A DNA stretch of 14,425 nucleotides from Cellvibrionaceae bacterium (GCA_021151615.1 JAGKXA010000099.1:1-14425); one strand, 5' to 3'. Positions 6,563-14,213 are shown, numbered from the stretch's first letter. Numbers and translations: made by a program. Notes: a model not told the origin generated them from the sequence alone.

Positions 6563-7054
6563 ATGATCACACTACACACCAACTACGGCGATATAGTTAT
6601 CGAACTGGATTTCGAAAAAGCGCCAAAAACTGCTGCAAACTTCAAACAATATGTTGAAGAAGGTTTCTATAACGGCACTATTTTCCATCGCGTTATCGAC
6701 GGTTTCATGATTCAGGGCGGCGGTTTTACCGAAGACTTTGAGCAGAAAAAAACTCGCGAGACCATCGAAAACGAAGCTGACAACGGTTTGCAAAACCTGA
6801 CCGGCACCCTGGCCATGGCGCGCACCAACGATCCACACAGCGCGACTGCACAATTTTTTATCAATGTAAAAGATAATGCCTTCCTGAACCACACCGCTAA
6901 AAATTCTTCTGGTTGGGGTTACTGCGTGTTCGGCAAAGTCACCGCCGGTATGGATGTTGTTAACAAAATCAAAAGCGTAAAAACCGGCACCAAGGGTTTT
7001 CATCAAGACGTCCCCAAAGAAGCCGTCATCATCCAGTCAGCAACTATCGCCTGA
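6563..7054 (+). CDS. ppiB: Cytoplasmic peptidyl-prolyl cis-trans isomerase B (cyclophilin)
   Basis: Catalyses cis-trans isomerisation of Xaa-Pro bonds during protein folding. At 163 residues it matches E. coli PpiB in length and has no signal peptide, so it is the cytoplasmic form. The active-site segment FHRVIDGFMIQGGG (residues 41-54) holds the catalytic Arg43 and Gln51, followed by MARTNDPHSATAQFFINV (85-102) and the C-terminal FGKVTAGMDVV (123-133). The ATG at 6563 has GGGAGA in good position. It lies 19 bases upstream of lpxH on the same strand, the same pair as in E. coli, so the two are probably cotranscribed. The 128-base gap to the divergent tmk should hold its promoter; I saw no pair of hexamers with good spacing. 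Confidence 0.96.
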   Translation: MITLHTNYGDIVIELDFEKAPKTAANFKQYVEEGFYNGTIFHRVIDGFMIQGGGFTEDFEQKKTRETIENEADNGLQNLTGTLAMARTNDPHSATAQFFINVKDNAFLNHTAKNSSGWGYCVFGKVTAGMDVVNKIKSVKTGTKGFHQDVPKEAVIIQSATIA

Positions 7055-7073
7055 TAGCGCTGAATTACCCAAG

Positions 7074-7799
7074 ATGTCGATTTTATTTATTTCTGATTTA
7101 CATCTTCACGAATCACGCCCGCCGATTACGCGGGCGTTTTTTCATTTCCTGCATACACAAGCGACGCGAGCAGAAGCGCTTTATATCCTCGGTGATTTTT
7201 TCGATACCTGGATTGGCGATGATGACGATGCAGAATTACCACAACAGGTTGCGGCTGAATTATTTGCGTTGCACCAACAAGGTGTTGCCATTTATTTCCA
7301 GCACGGCAATCGCGATTTTTTACTGGGCGAAAGCTATGCTGCGAAAGCCGGCATGGCATTAATCCCCGAATCCACCATTATCGATTTATACGGCACATCC
7401 ACCCTCTTGTTGCACGGCGATACGCTCTGCACTGCGGATAAGGATTACCAGGAATTTCGTAGCATGGTGCGCTCAACGCAATGGCAACAACAAATCCTCG
7501 CGCAGCCCCTGGCGGCACGCCGCGCGCTCGCAAAACAATTGCGCGATAAAAGCCAGAGCATGAACAGCATGAAAGCGGAAGACATTATGGATGTGGCATC
7601 TGAAGAAGTCGTTGCACAAATGACGCAAGCCAATGTCACCCGATTGATTCACGGCCATACGCACAGACCAGCGCGACATGTATTGACGATAAGTGGAAAA
7701 ACCGCAGAGCGTATTGTGCTCGGTGATTGGCACAGCCATGGCTGGTGCATTAAAGCAACAGCAAATAATTGTGAGCTAATAAGCTGGCCGATTGAATAA
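7074..7799 (+). CDS. lpxH: UDP-2,3-diacylglucosamine diphosphatase
   Basis: Fourth step of lipid A synthesis: hydrolyses UDP-2,3-diacylglucosamine to lipid X and UMP at the inner face of the cytoplasmic membrane. The 241-residue protein is a Mn-dependent calcineurin-like phosphoesterase. Every metal-site residue falls at the same number as in E. coli LpxH: Asp8 and His10 (ISDLHLH), Asp41 (GDFFDTWIGDD), Asn79 (HGNRDFLLG, residues 77-85), His114 (LLHGDTL), and His195 and His197 (HGHTHRP, 193-199). The ATG at 7074 has almost no Shine-Dalgarno sequence, which fits translational coupling to ppiB 19 bases upstream. A terminator follows at about 7856. Confidence 0.96.
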   Translation: MSILFISDLHLHESRPPITRAFFHFLHTQATRAEALYILGDFFDTWIGDDDDAELPQQVAAELFALHQQGVAIYFQHGNRDFLLGESYAAKAGMALIPESTIIDLYGTSTLLLHGDTLCTADKDYQEFRSMVRSTQWQQQILAQPLAARRALAKQLRDKSQSMNSMKAEDIMDVASEEVVAQMTQANVTRLIHGHTHRPARHVLTISGKTAERIVLGDWHSHGWCIKATANNCELISWPIE

Positions 7800-7855
7800 C
7801 TTCTCACAACAACAATGTGTTTAAGCATTAAGAAAAAATCTATTCAGCAAAACAA

Positions 7856-7880
7856 AAAGCCTCCCATCAGAGGCTTTGTT
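7856..7880. terminator. Intrinsic terminator between lpxH and the membrane-protein gene
   Basis: An 8-bp stem pairs 7856-7863 (AAAGCCTC) with 7870-7877 (GAGGCTTT) around the loop CCATCA. On the minus strand it is followed by a T-rich run (TTGTTTTG), so it should work best for the minus-strand gene. On the plus strand the tail GTTATTG is weaker. Confidence 0.7.
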
Positions 7881-7902
7881 ATTGATGCAAAAATGAATAT
7901 GG

Positions 7903-8322
7903 CTAGGGATTACGACTGGTCATCATGTACAGGCCGCCAATAATGATAAACACCGGCCACCAGGTTCCAAAAGATAAATCCAGTAAAAAAATCAATGCGA
8001 TAAAAATGATCGAACCTGCTGTCACCAGGGCATTCAGGGTTGCTGCACCAAAGCCTTCACGCTGATAGCAGCGGTAGGCCAACTGCAAAGGCCCAATTGC
8101 TGCCAGCAAAATAAAAAATGCCCACCAGTTGTGGAAATCCAGAAAGAACAAATTCACACCCAGATTTTTCGCCAGCAGCAATCCGCCGATTACGGCAACG
8201 GCCAAACCCAACGCCCAACTGCCCGATGCACCTCTAGGGGGTGAGCTGGAAGTCGAGGTTGGTACAGACGGTTGTTGTGAAACAGGACTATCGTCTTTGG
8301 TTTTTTCATCGACAGATGACAT
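7903..8322 (-). CDS. Small membrane protein with LiaI/LiaF-like (DUF5668-type) segments
   Basis: A 139-residue inner-membrane protein. A Ser/Pro/Thr-rich polar N-terminus (residues 1-35) is followed by about four hydrophobic segments near 37-52, 66-83, 97-114 and 119-134. The pattern GLAVAVIGGLLLAKNLG...FHNWWAFFILLAAIGPL, repeated more loosely as SFGTWWPVFIIIGGLY, is typical of the LiaI/LiaF-like or DUF5668 membrane module (G-x-x-L-L-x-x-N-L-G then W-W-P). The LiaF C-terminal domain is absent. The ATG at 8322 has a full AAGGAG six bases upstream, which rules out the start 51 bases further up. Function unknown; a cell-envelope role is only suggested by the module. Confidence 0.65.
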   Translation of the reverse strand: MSSVDEKTKDDSPVSQQPSVPTSTSSSPPRGASGSWALGLAVAVIGGLLLAKNLGVNLFFLDFHNWWAFFILLAAIGPLQLAYRCYQREGFGAATLNALVTAGSIIFIALIFLLDLSFGTWWPVFIIIGGLYMMTSRNP

Positions 8323-8387
8323 AGCTGGCTCCTTGAATAAATAAGGGTGGTACTGGTTATGACCACATAACACCCGATTTGGATTCA

Positions 8388-8417
8388 GTATACCAGTTAG
8401 TTTTGTCAGACTTTGAA
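8388..8417 (-). promoter_or_regulatory. Possible promoter for the LiaF-like membrane protein gene
   Basis: On the minus strand TATACT (8388-8393) is preceded by TTCAAA (8412-8417) with an 18-base spacer. The -35 lies inside the end of the chemoreceptor gene. Hexamer quality is moderate. The 83-base gap has no clear terminator, so read-through from the chemoreceptor gene is also possible. Confidence 0.3.
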
Positions 8418-10052
8418 TTTGTGCAACTCATCTTGCAGCACTTTAGCCATTTCAGCTAATTGCCGGGATGACAAATCTACCTTGCCGGTTAATTGTGTCG
8501 CATCCTGTGTGTAGCGCGTAATATTGTCAGCGTTATTCGTAATCTCATCAGACACTTTGGATTGCTGTTGCGATGCCTGCGCAATTTGCGTATTGAGCTC
8601 CGACATTTCCACCACAGCACTATCTATTTTTTCCAGCGCCGCGCCGGCTAGGCTCGCTTGGGCTACCGAATCCTCGGCGATTTTCTGGCTTTTGTCCATC
8701 GCACTTACCGCCTGGGTTGCGCTCTGCTGTAATGCCGTAATCATGGATTGAATTTCCTTGGTGGACTCAGCAGTTTTAAAAGCCAGCTCCCGCACTGAAT
8801 CAGCCACTACTGCAAAACCGCGACCCTGTTCGCCAGCACGTGCAGCTTCTATTGCAGCATTCAGTGCTAACAAATTAATTTGCTCGGCAATACCTTTAAT
8901 CACATTCACCACACTGGCGATATTGCCGCTATTTTGATTTAACGCCACTATCACGCTCGCAGAATGTTTTACCTCTTCAGCAAGGTGATTAATAGAATCC
9001 ACCGTTTTTCCCACCACTTGCAAACCATCGCTACTGTACACACGCACCTGACTGGTTTTTGCTGCAGCACTATTTGCAAGACCCGCCACCTCCTGAATAG
9101 CAATGGATAATTGGTTCATCGCATTGGCCACCAAACCAACTTCATTGCCCTGCTTGTGCGATAACTCGCTATTGTTATTAGCGAGATTTGTCAGCGTCTG
9201 TGCATGGGAATTCAATAATTGCCCCATGTCGATAACCCGCACCAATAATTTTCGCAGGCTATCGATAAATAAATTAATGGATTGGCTTAATTCGCCCAGC
9301 TCATCGTGATAGGCAACGGGAATTTTATGGGTAAGATCGCCACCATCACCCGCGAGTGAAGTTACAAAGGCAATCATTTTACGAATGGGATCAATCATCA
9401 AGCGCGGCGTAAACAACCAGATTGCAAAACTGATTAATAAGGTAGCGGCGATAATGACTAACAATAATGTGCGACTATTGCGTACAGTCGCGCGGGAATC
9501 TTCCACCGCCCGCGTGGCTTTTTGCTCCACCTGACTCTTTAACCTGTAGATAAGATTACGCATCTCCGCAAACGCGGCATTTGCATCCTTAAAACTCACT
9601 TCCATTGCGGTAGTGCGCCCTATGCGAGTATTGGCTTCGCGTTCATGCGCTACAGTTAGCGTTAGCTGTTCCCATTTATCGCGTGCTTTTTCATAATCCG
9701 CATACACCGGGTCTATCGTAGAGCCATTCACCAGCCGATGAAAATCATTCAGTTTTTGGCGAGCACTGGCAATACTTTCCTTGTGCCTGGCCAGCGATGC
9801 AACAAAATCCGGTGCACCCGCATTCAGGAATAACATACTGCGTTCTTCAACCAACGCCTTATGCAACTCGGAATCAGCTTCCAACAAATAGCCAACCGCC
9901 AGCAAATTGATTTCACCCAATTCACTGACGTTTTTATCAATCATACGGAAACGTTCAATTGCAATTAACCCCATTAGTACTACCAACAAACTGATAACAC
10001 TAATGGGGATAAGCAATTTGGTGCGAATGTTTAATCCATAAAACCAGTTCAC
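8406..10052 (-). CDS. Methyl-accepting chemotaxis protein
   Basis: A transmembrane chemoreceptor that signals to CheA/CheW. The 548 residues contain: a short cytoplasmic N-terminus; membrane segment 1 (about 13-32); a periplasmic domain of about 160 residues (34-195), predicted helical and four-helix-bundle-like by length and pattern; membrane segment 2 (about 195-214); a HAMP domain (215-270) with DPIRKM and DELGELSQSIN; and a long coiled coil. The conserved hairpin tip is EQINLLALNAAIEAARAGEQ (390-409), then GRGFAVVADSVREL. No CheR-tethering pentapeptide is visible at the C-terminus (DELHKFKV). The start is GTG (10050-10052) with AGG eight bases upstream, part of which is the stop codon region of the preceding PDC-protein gene, nine bases away. 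The ligand is unknown. Confidence 0.95.
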   Translation of the reverse strand: MNWFYGLNIRTKLLIPISVISLLVVLMGLIAIERFRMIDKNVSELGEINLLAVGYLLEADSELHKALVEERSMLFLNAGAPDFVASLARHKESIASARQKLNDFHRLVNGSTIDPVYADYEKARDKWEQLTLTVAHEREANTRIGRTTAMEVSFKDANAAFAEMRNLIYRLKSQVEQKATRAVEDSRATVRNSRTLLLVIIAATLLISFAIWLFTPRLMIDPIRKMIAFVTSLAGDGGDLTHKIPVAYHDELGELSQSINLFIDSLRKLLVRVIDMGQLLNSHAQTLTNLANNNSELSHKQGNEVGLVANAMNQLSIAIQEVAGLANSAAAKTSQVRVYSSDGLQVVGKTVDSINHLAEEVKHSASVIVALNQNSGNIASVVNVIKGIAEQINLLALNAAIEAARAGEQGRGFAVVADSVRELAFKTAESTKEIQSMITALQQSATQAVSAMDKSQKIAEDSVAQASLAGAALEKIDSAVVEMSELNTQIAQASQQQSKVSDEITNNADNITRYTQDATQLTGKVDLSSRQLAEMAKVLQDELHKFKV

Positions 10053-10061
10053 AGCGATAAC

Positions 10062-10640
10062 CTATTGCGCTGCTTCCAGCTCATCCAGGTTAACGCCAAT
10101 GGTGAGTGCACCTATGGCTTTGCCAGCATCCAGAACAGGTACAGATACCTGAATCAAATAAGCTTTTGCACTGTCATCAAATTCAGGCTCAGCAACAAAT
10201 ACAGCACCAGCACCGTCTTTATAGGCCGATTTAAATTTATCTTCATCCCCCTGCCAATAATCCGAGGTCTTATTGGTCATGGCTACGTTAGCACCCTGGT
10301 TATCCATTAAAAATAATTCAAAATAAAACGGTTTGGAACTTTCTATCTTGGCCAACTCTTTAGCCGATTCATTTTCCATCAATGCCTTCATACCATCGTC
10401 AACACCGGTTTTTGCCATCCATTCCGCATCGCGCTTTTTAATATCATCCAGGCTAATCCCTTTTGCATTTTGCGCTTTGACTGCTGCTACCAGCACCGGG
10501 TTTTCCCCCAGTTTTTGCAGCTCAGGCAAATGCTTATTTAATGCTGCAGGCACTTCCGCTACCACAATGCCGGCATAACTCACCACAAAACTACTCAGAA
10601 TAACCACACTGGTTTTTAGCAACTTATTGACTATTTTCAT
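10062..10640 (-). CDS. Exported PDC/Cache-like sensor domain protein
   Basis: A 192-residue protein with a signal peptide (residues 1-28, basic start, hydrophobic core, cleavage after GIVVA) and no other membrane segment, so probably periplasmic. Residues 106-188 look like a single PDC/Cache fold: FELFLMDNQGANVAMTNKTS (107-126), then DYWQGDEDKF, AVFVAEPEF, YLIQVSVPVLDAGKAIGALT (161-180) and IGVNLDEL. Such domains normally form the extracellular part of a receptor and bind small ligands; here the domain is a separate protein with no signalling part. The gene lies nine bases ahead of the chemoreceptor gene and is surely cotranscribed with it. The ATG at 10640 has GAGG seven bases upstream. Family assignment is by pattern; the partnership with the receptor is inferred from position. 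Confidence 0.75.
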   Translation of the reverse strand: MKIVNKLLKTSVVILSSFVVSYAGIVVAEVPAALNKHLPELQKLGENPVLVAAVKAQNAKGISLDDIKKRDAEWMAKTGVDDGMKALMENESAKELAKIESSKPFYFELFLMDNQGANVAMTNKTSDYWQGDEDKFKSAYKDGAGAVFVAEPEFDDSAKAYLIQVSVPVLDAGKAIGALTIGVNLDELEAAQ

Positions 10641-10857
10641 TTTGATGCCTCTGAATTAAAGAATAATGCGCCATACACCAAACGAACCTGATAAAACAAG
10701 GCGCAGGTGAATTTAAGTAAAGAGGATAAACAGAGGGAGTCAAGCAGCGAAAAGTGTTTTGTTTTAAGCAGAAAGATGGAGAGATAGTTTTAATGTCTTG
10801 CGTTACACAAGAGCGGTTTTCAGGGTGAAAGCACTTACGTACCTCCACCCAATAGAT

Positions 10858-10890
10858 TTATTGCAACAATTCCAACTATTGCAACAAGTC
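10858..10890 (-). repeat. Short duplication spanning the GH9 stop codon
   Basis: On the minus strand TTGTTGCAATAG, which ends the GH9 gene, is followed six bases later by TTGTTGCAATAA. The second copy is in frame, so a ribosome reading through the TAG would add Leu-Glu-Leu-Leu-Gln and stop at the TAA (10858-10860). Confidence 0.6.
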
Positions 10891-13347
10891 CTGCGCAGCG
10901 TTAACCAGCAATATATAACTCGCCGGCAAATTCACTACATACTCATTTTGCCCCCAGAAGAATGGCCAGTCTTCATGGTTTTCCGGGAAGTCTGGTTTCA
11001 GGATCAAAATGCCCGGCACTACGCCGCCGGAAATAAATGAGAAATCAGCGCGATTCATTCCATAGGCTACTTCTTTAGAACGCGTACCCACGTTGGAAAC
11101 CAGCGACAAATTGTGATCCGGGTGGGTGCCATACAAGAAATTCAAACCCTGGAATACAGATTCACGACTCACCAAATCCGGAAAGGCTTTGTGCACATAG
11201 TAGTTGTTAAGTGCGTTACGAATCACCCAACCACTGCCCGCCCAACCGGCTTCCGTAATGGGAACCGCAAAGGGATTCTTGCTTTCAATCTCAGCCAATG
11301 CTTTTTGATATTCAATCGCCTTGGGCTTCAAACTATTTTTAAATTCTGCTGGCATAAATGGGATGGCGCGCACATACCAGGAAGCGCCAAAACCAAATTC
11401 CACTTGCGCCAATAATTTTTCAATCGCTTGGGCATACCTGGCTTCACCCGTGGTAATTAATAACTCAGTCGCCGCTTTAAGTTGCTCATGCTCTAGTTTA
11501 CCGCCGGTGGTATTACCGTATTTAAAGGTATCCGGTTTGGCTTTTGCCGCCTCATCGGCCCACACTTTTTTGGCCGTGGCCAGACACTCTTGCGCGAGCG
11601 CATCGTTAAAACCTTTTAGTGCACGACTAGCCGCCGCGAGCGCAGCAGCAGAGCCATAATTTAACGAAGAGGATTTGCTGGTAAATGCCCAGCGATCATC
11701 AAACTTGCCACTTTTAAAACCATCACTTTCCAACTCGGATTTTTTTGGATCGTAAATCAAGTTATCGGTTTTGGTGATGCCATCCCCCAAATGGGTATAT
11801 TGATCAATATGGGCTTCAACAATTCCGGGAATGGCATGGCCCAGGGCGCGGTGCTGTGCAATCAATGCGAGTGTGCCGTGCTCAATTTGTTGTAATACAT
11901 CCGGTTTGCCGTCTGCCGTGTGTAAATCCACATATTTACGGGCGTAATCCACGCTGGTGGTATCGCGTTTGAGCCCAAAGGTCTCCCACACAGTTACCAG
12001 GGTATTCACCACATCGTATTGGGTTTGGGTGCGAATATCGTAATCGCCGGCATCATACCAACCGCCGATATTTAACCCGGGAATATGTTCACCGGGTTTG
12101 TAGGGGGTGTCTGTCGTTGGCCCCTGCGCGTACAAATCAAAATGCTCGTGATTCACCGGCGCTTGCAAAGCGTCATCCAGGTGGGATGCACCGTGCCATA
12201 CACGATAGCCCTCGTTGATGGTCATGTGATCCATTTGCACCGGAATATACATATCCAGTGAAGGCTGCCATGCATTGGCATAGACATCGGCGGCGATACG
12301 GAAACTGCTGGTTTCTTGATTATCAAAACGAATCGCGTAAAGCCCTGGCTCTGTCACCTGACTAAAGTCAAACTGGCGATATTCATAACGCAAATACTTG
12401 CCCCAGGATTTGGGTTTAGCACTGATGATTTCTTTACGTGAACCATCGGCATTAATTTTAATCAGCGTTGCCTTGGGCGATTTTTTATAGCGCGCATCCA
12501 ATTCAATCACTGCGACTTTTTTCTGCTTGGGGTGGTAACCCACTTGCGAATGAGTAATGACGGGGTCACGCACCCAATTTTTTTCCGTCGTAGCATCAAT
12601 TTGCCATTCGATTACCGCGCCGGTTTTATTGGCAGGAATTTTACTGCGCACAATAAACCAACCATTTTGTGCTTTGCCACGACCATCATAAAGTTCCAGC
12701 GGGCTATCGGCAGAGGTAATACTCACCCGGCGCAATTTGTCTTCCGGCGCCAGTACCAAATGCTTTCCTAAAGCCAGGGTTTCAGGAACTGCTTTATCAT
12801 TAATTTCTTTCAACCCGGTGGGATAAACCGGAAAATTGCCTGGGGTGTTATCCATCAAAAATGCTTTATGGAAATAGGCCGCTGGCAGAAACTCCAGGTT
12901 AAAACCTGCTTTCCCCTCCAGCGCCTTTGGCAAAGGCTTGGGCAAGTTAACCGTTAAACGCGCACCAGCGGCGTTTTTGGTGACTTTGATGGAGAATTCA
13001 AATTGGTGATCCGGGTAATGCAAAAAAGCTTCTATGGATTGCTCCGCCCGATTCACTTTGCGCTCTTTAAACAGCGGCGTCATATCCCACTGCTCGGGCG
13101 TTGCATTCAAGCGAACATCGCCATTGGTTGCAGTGCGTTCACCGTGATGAATCAGCTCTACCCCACTGATTTTCGCATCACTAAACAGCCCGTCATACCA
13201 GTTGCTAAACACCAGTAGATTAAGGCCGGGCTTCTCAAAGTAGTCTTTATCGTTAAGGGTTAGATCGTCTTTTGCCAGAGCCGGAAAAGCGACACAAATA
13301 GAAAGCGCAGCGAGCAAACCCCGCCAGCGACCGAGTTGATATGCCAT
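10876..13347 (-). CDS. Secreted glycoside hydrolase family 9 protein (cellulase-like)
   Basis: An 823-residue exported enzyme. A Sec signal peptide spans residues 1-25 (cleavage after FPALA). Residues about 26-255 form an N-terminal, probably beta-rich region I cannot assign. Residues about 258-352 resemble the Ig-like CelD_N domain (HSQVGYHPKQKKVAVIE at 266-282). The GH9 (alpha/alpha)6 barrel covers about 357-823. Catalytic signatures: GGWYDAGDYD (428-437), with Asp432 and Asp435 as base and nucleophile-water ligand, and WGQNEYVVN (798-806), with Glu802 as the likely general acid. Tyr replaces the His usual in DAGDH, and no carbohydrate-binding module or linker is seen. GH9 enzymes are mostly inverting endoglucanases, but exo-acting glucosidases and glucosaminidases occur, so the substrate is open. 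The ATG at 13347 has GGAG six to seven bases upstream; an in-frame extension to 13386 lacks this. Confidence 0.88.
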   Translation of the reverse strand: MAYQLGRWRGLLAALSICVAFPALAKDDLTLNDKDYFEKPGLNLLVFSNWYDGLFSDAKISGVELIHHGERTATNGDVRLNATPEQWDMTPLFKERKVNRAEQSIEAFLHYPDHQFEFSIKVTKNAAGARLTVNLPKPLPKALEGKAGFNLEFLPAAYFHKAFLMDNTPGNFPVYPTGLKEINDKAVPETLALGKHLVLAPEDKLRRVSITSADSPLELYDGRGKAQNGWFIVRSKIPANKTGAVIEWQIDATTEKNWVRDPVITHSQVGYHPKQKKVAVIELDARYKKSPKATLIKINADGSRKEIISAKPKSWGKYLRYEYRQFDFSQVTEPGLYAIRFDNQETSSFRIAADVYANAWQPSLDMYIPVQMDHMTINEGYRVWHGASHLDDALQAPVNHEHFDLYAQGPTTDTPYKPGEHIPGLNIGGWYDAGDYDIRTQTQYDVVNTLVTVWETFGLKRDTTSVDYARKYVDLHTADGKPDVLQQIEHGTLALIAQHRALGHAIPGIVEAHIDQYTHLGDGITKTDNLIYDPKKSELESDGFKSGKFDDRWAFTSKSSSLNYGSAAALAAASRALKGFNDALAQECLATAKKVWADEAAKAKPDTFKYGNTTGGKLEHEQLKAATELLITTGEARYAQAIEKLLAQVEFGFGASWYVRAIPFMPAEFKNSLKPKAIEYQKALAEIESKNPFAVPITEAGWAGSGWVIRNALNNYYVHKAFPDLVSRESVFQGLNFLYGTHPDHNLSLVSNVGTRSKEVAYGMNRADFSFISGGVVPGILILKPDFPENHEDWPFFWGQNEYVVNLPASYILLVNAAQDLLQ

Positions 13348-13512
13348 GTGTATCTCCAGGTTTATTATGTTTACGCACAACCACACAGGCTTATAGTCTA
13401 GTTAAACATAACATGCCGGGATACTTGTTTTACATTACATAACCCGCGTTTACCCAGGGTGGAAATCGGCTCCGTTACCTAAAGCCCATCGCTGGATGAA
13501 CTGGGGCGGGGT

Positions 13513-13890
13513 TTAGTTATCGCGTTCAAGCAACCACTGCTTTGCACTGTCAACGTCGTTGAACATCCGCCCAAAACTCACAGATCGACTCGCTAATACA
13601 TCGTAAACAAGTTGTGTGGTTTCGCGGGTGCGGGGGTTTTTATCGACCCAGGCGAAATGGTATTTCGCTTTAATACCCAGCTTTTTAAACAGGGCCGGGT
13701 GATCAAAAGCTTCCATGGTTGACACTGAATCAAACAAATATTGCTCGCCAAGCACCTTGTAGCACTGATATTGGTTACAGGTCTCGACTATTTTTTGCCA
13801 AAAATAGACAGCATTCTCGTAATTGCCAATGCCGCGCACTTCTACATGAATGTAGCTGTCGTGCGGAGTAATTTTTAGATCGATACTCAT
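13513..13890 (-). CDS. Small protein, probably STAS/SpoIIAA-like fold
   Basis: A 125-residue cytoplasmic protein without signal peptide or membrane segments. The pattern resembles SpoIIAA/STAS-like proteins: an N-terminal beta pair (SIDLKITPHDSYIHVEVRG), a helix with ENAVYFWQKIVETC, a strand YLFDSV, a helical middle, KYHFAWVD, and the C-terminal SFGRMFNDVDSAKQWLLER, similar to the usual F-x-D-x-x-x-A-x-x-W-L ending. The phosphorylatable Ser of anti-sigma antagonists is not evident. The ATG at 13890 was chosen; a TTG 18 bases upstream is in frame but its own ribosome site is missing, while GGAG lies 11 bases before the ATG, rather far. Specific function unknown. It stands alone between GH9 and the repeat-rich right end. 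Confidence 0.5.
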   Translation of the reverse strand: MSIDLKITPHDSYIHVEVRGIGNYENAVYFWQKIVETCNQYQCYKVLGEQYLFDSVSTMEAFDHPALFKKLGIKAKYHFAWVDKNPRTRETTQLVYDVLASRSVSFGRMFNDVDSAKQWLLERDN

Positions 13891-14088
13891 GCGTTGGTGT
13901 AACTCCAATAACTATGGGTGGCGTATCCATACTAATTCCTCAGAATTGCTATATGAATACTACTCAGTAGAATAATAGACCACCACAACAATTGAAGTTA
14001 TTTTTCACTTGTAGGCTAATCAAAACCTGTCCAACGAGAAAAATCCTTAACAGAGAAAACGACTAAGAAAAATGTTAGCGAAAATTCA

Positions 14089-14159
14089 GGGCGCAATAAA
14101 TTGCGCCCCTACCAATCAATATTTCATCATCCACCGTAGGGGTTCAATTTATTGAACCC
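14089..14159. repeat. Inverted pair of palindromic repeats (REP doublet / REPIN-like)
   Basis: Copy 1 is 14089-14112 and copy 2, in the opposite orientation, is 14136-14159, with 23 bases between. Each is 24 bases: an 8-bp stem starting GGG, a core CAATAAATTG, and a tail CCCCTAC. Compared in the same orientation they agree at 20 of 24 positions. The four differences form two complete base-pair exchanges in the stem (C-G to T-A and G-C to T-A), so both hairpins stay perfect. The CCCCTAC and GTAGGGG ends can also pair with each other, giving a two-armed structure. Two inverted REPs with a short spacer is the definition of a REPIN. Confidence 0.75.
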
Positions 14160-14165
14160 TTTTTA
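14140..14165 (+). terminator. Terminator-like hairpin formed by repeat copy 2
   Basis: The stem GGGTTCAA (14140-14147) / TTGAACCC (14152-14159) is followed on the plus strand by TTTTTA. The repeat may act as an intrinsic terminator here, although no plus-strand gene precedes it in the window. Confidence 0.4.
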
Positions 14166-14212
14166 GTGCGATGGAAAAAACCCGGAACATATAACCTTGG
14201 CAACCTTGCCAT
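14144..14212 (-). pseudogene. 5' remnant of a REP-associated tyrosine transposase (RAYT) gene
   Basis: On the minus strand an ATG at 14212 follows a perfect AAGGAGG with a five-base spacer. The reading frame begins MARLPRLYVPGFFH, which is how many RAYT proteins (TnpA_REP, IS200/IS605-related Y1 transposases) begin: MARLPRL, a V/L-P-G, then the aromatic-His region. After about 18 codons the frame enters repeat copy 2 and stops at 14144-14146. The rest of the gene, with the HUH motif and catalytic Tyr, is missing. What is seen is a good translation start plus a family-like N-terminus. That it is a decayed gene, and not a functional 22-residue peptide, is inference. RAYTs are the enzymes thought to move REP/REPIN sequences, so finding it fused to a REP doublet supports the call. 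Confidence 0.6.
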
Positions 14213-14213
14213 A

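Noticed and set aside
5907..6566. Plus-strand open frame of 219 codons over tmk
   Set aside because: Long, but wholly antisense to most of tmk, with no ribosome site and no recognisable domain; tmk motifs are complete.
14072..14155. Short plus-strand frame (27 codons) from an ATG at 14072 through both repeats
   Set aside because: No ribosome binding site, and most of it is palindromic repeat sequence.
14089..14159. Repeats read as a CRISPR fragment
   Set aside because: Only two copies, in inverted orientation and individually palindromic; CRISPR repeats are direct with regular spacers.
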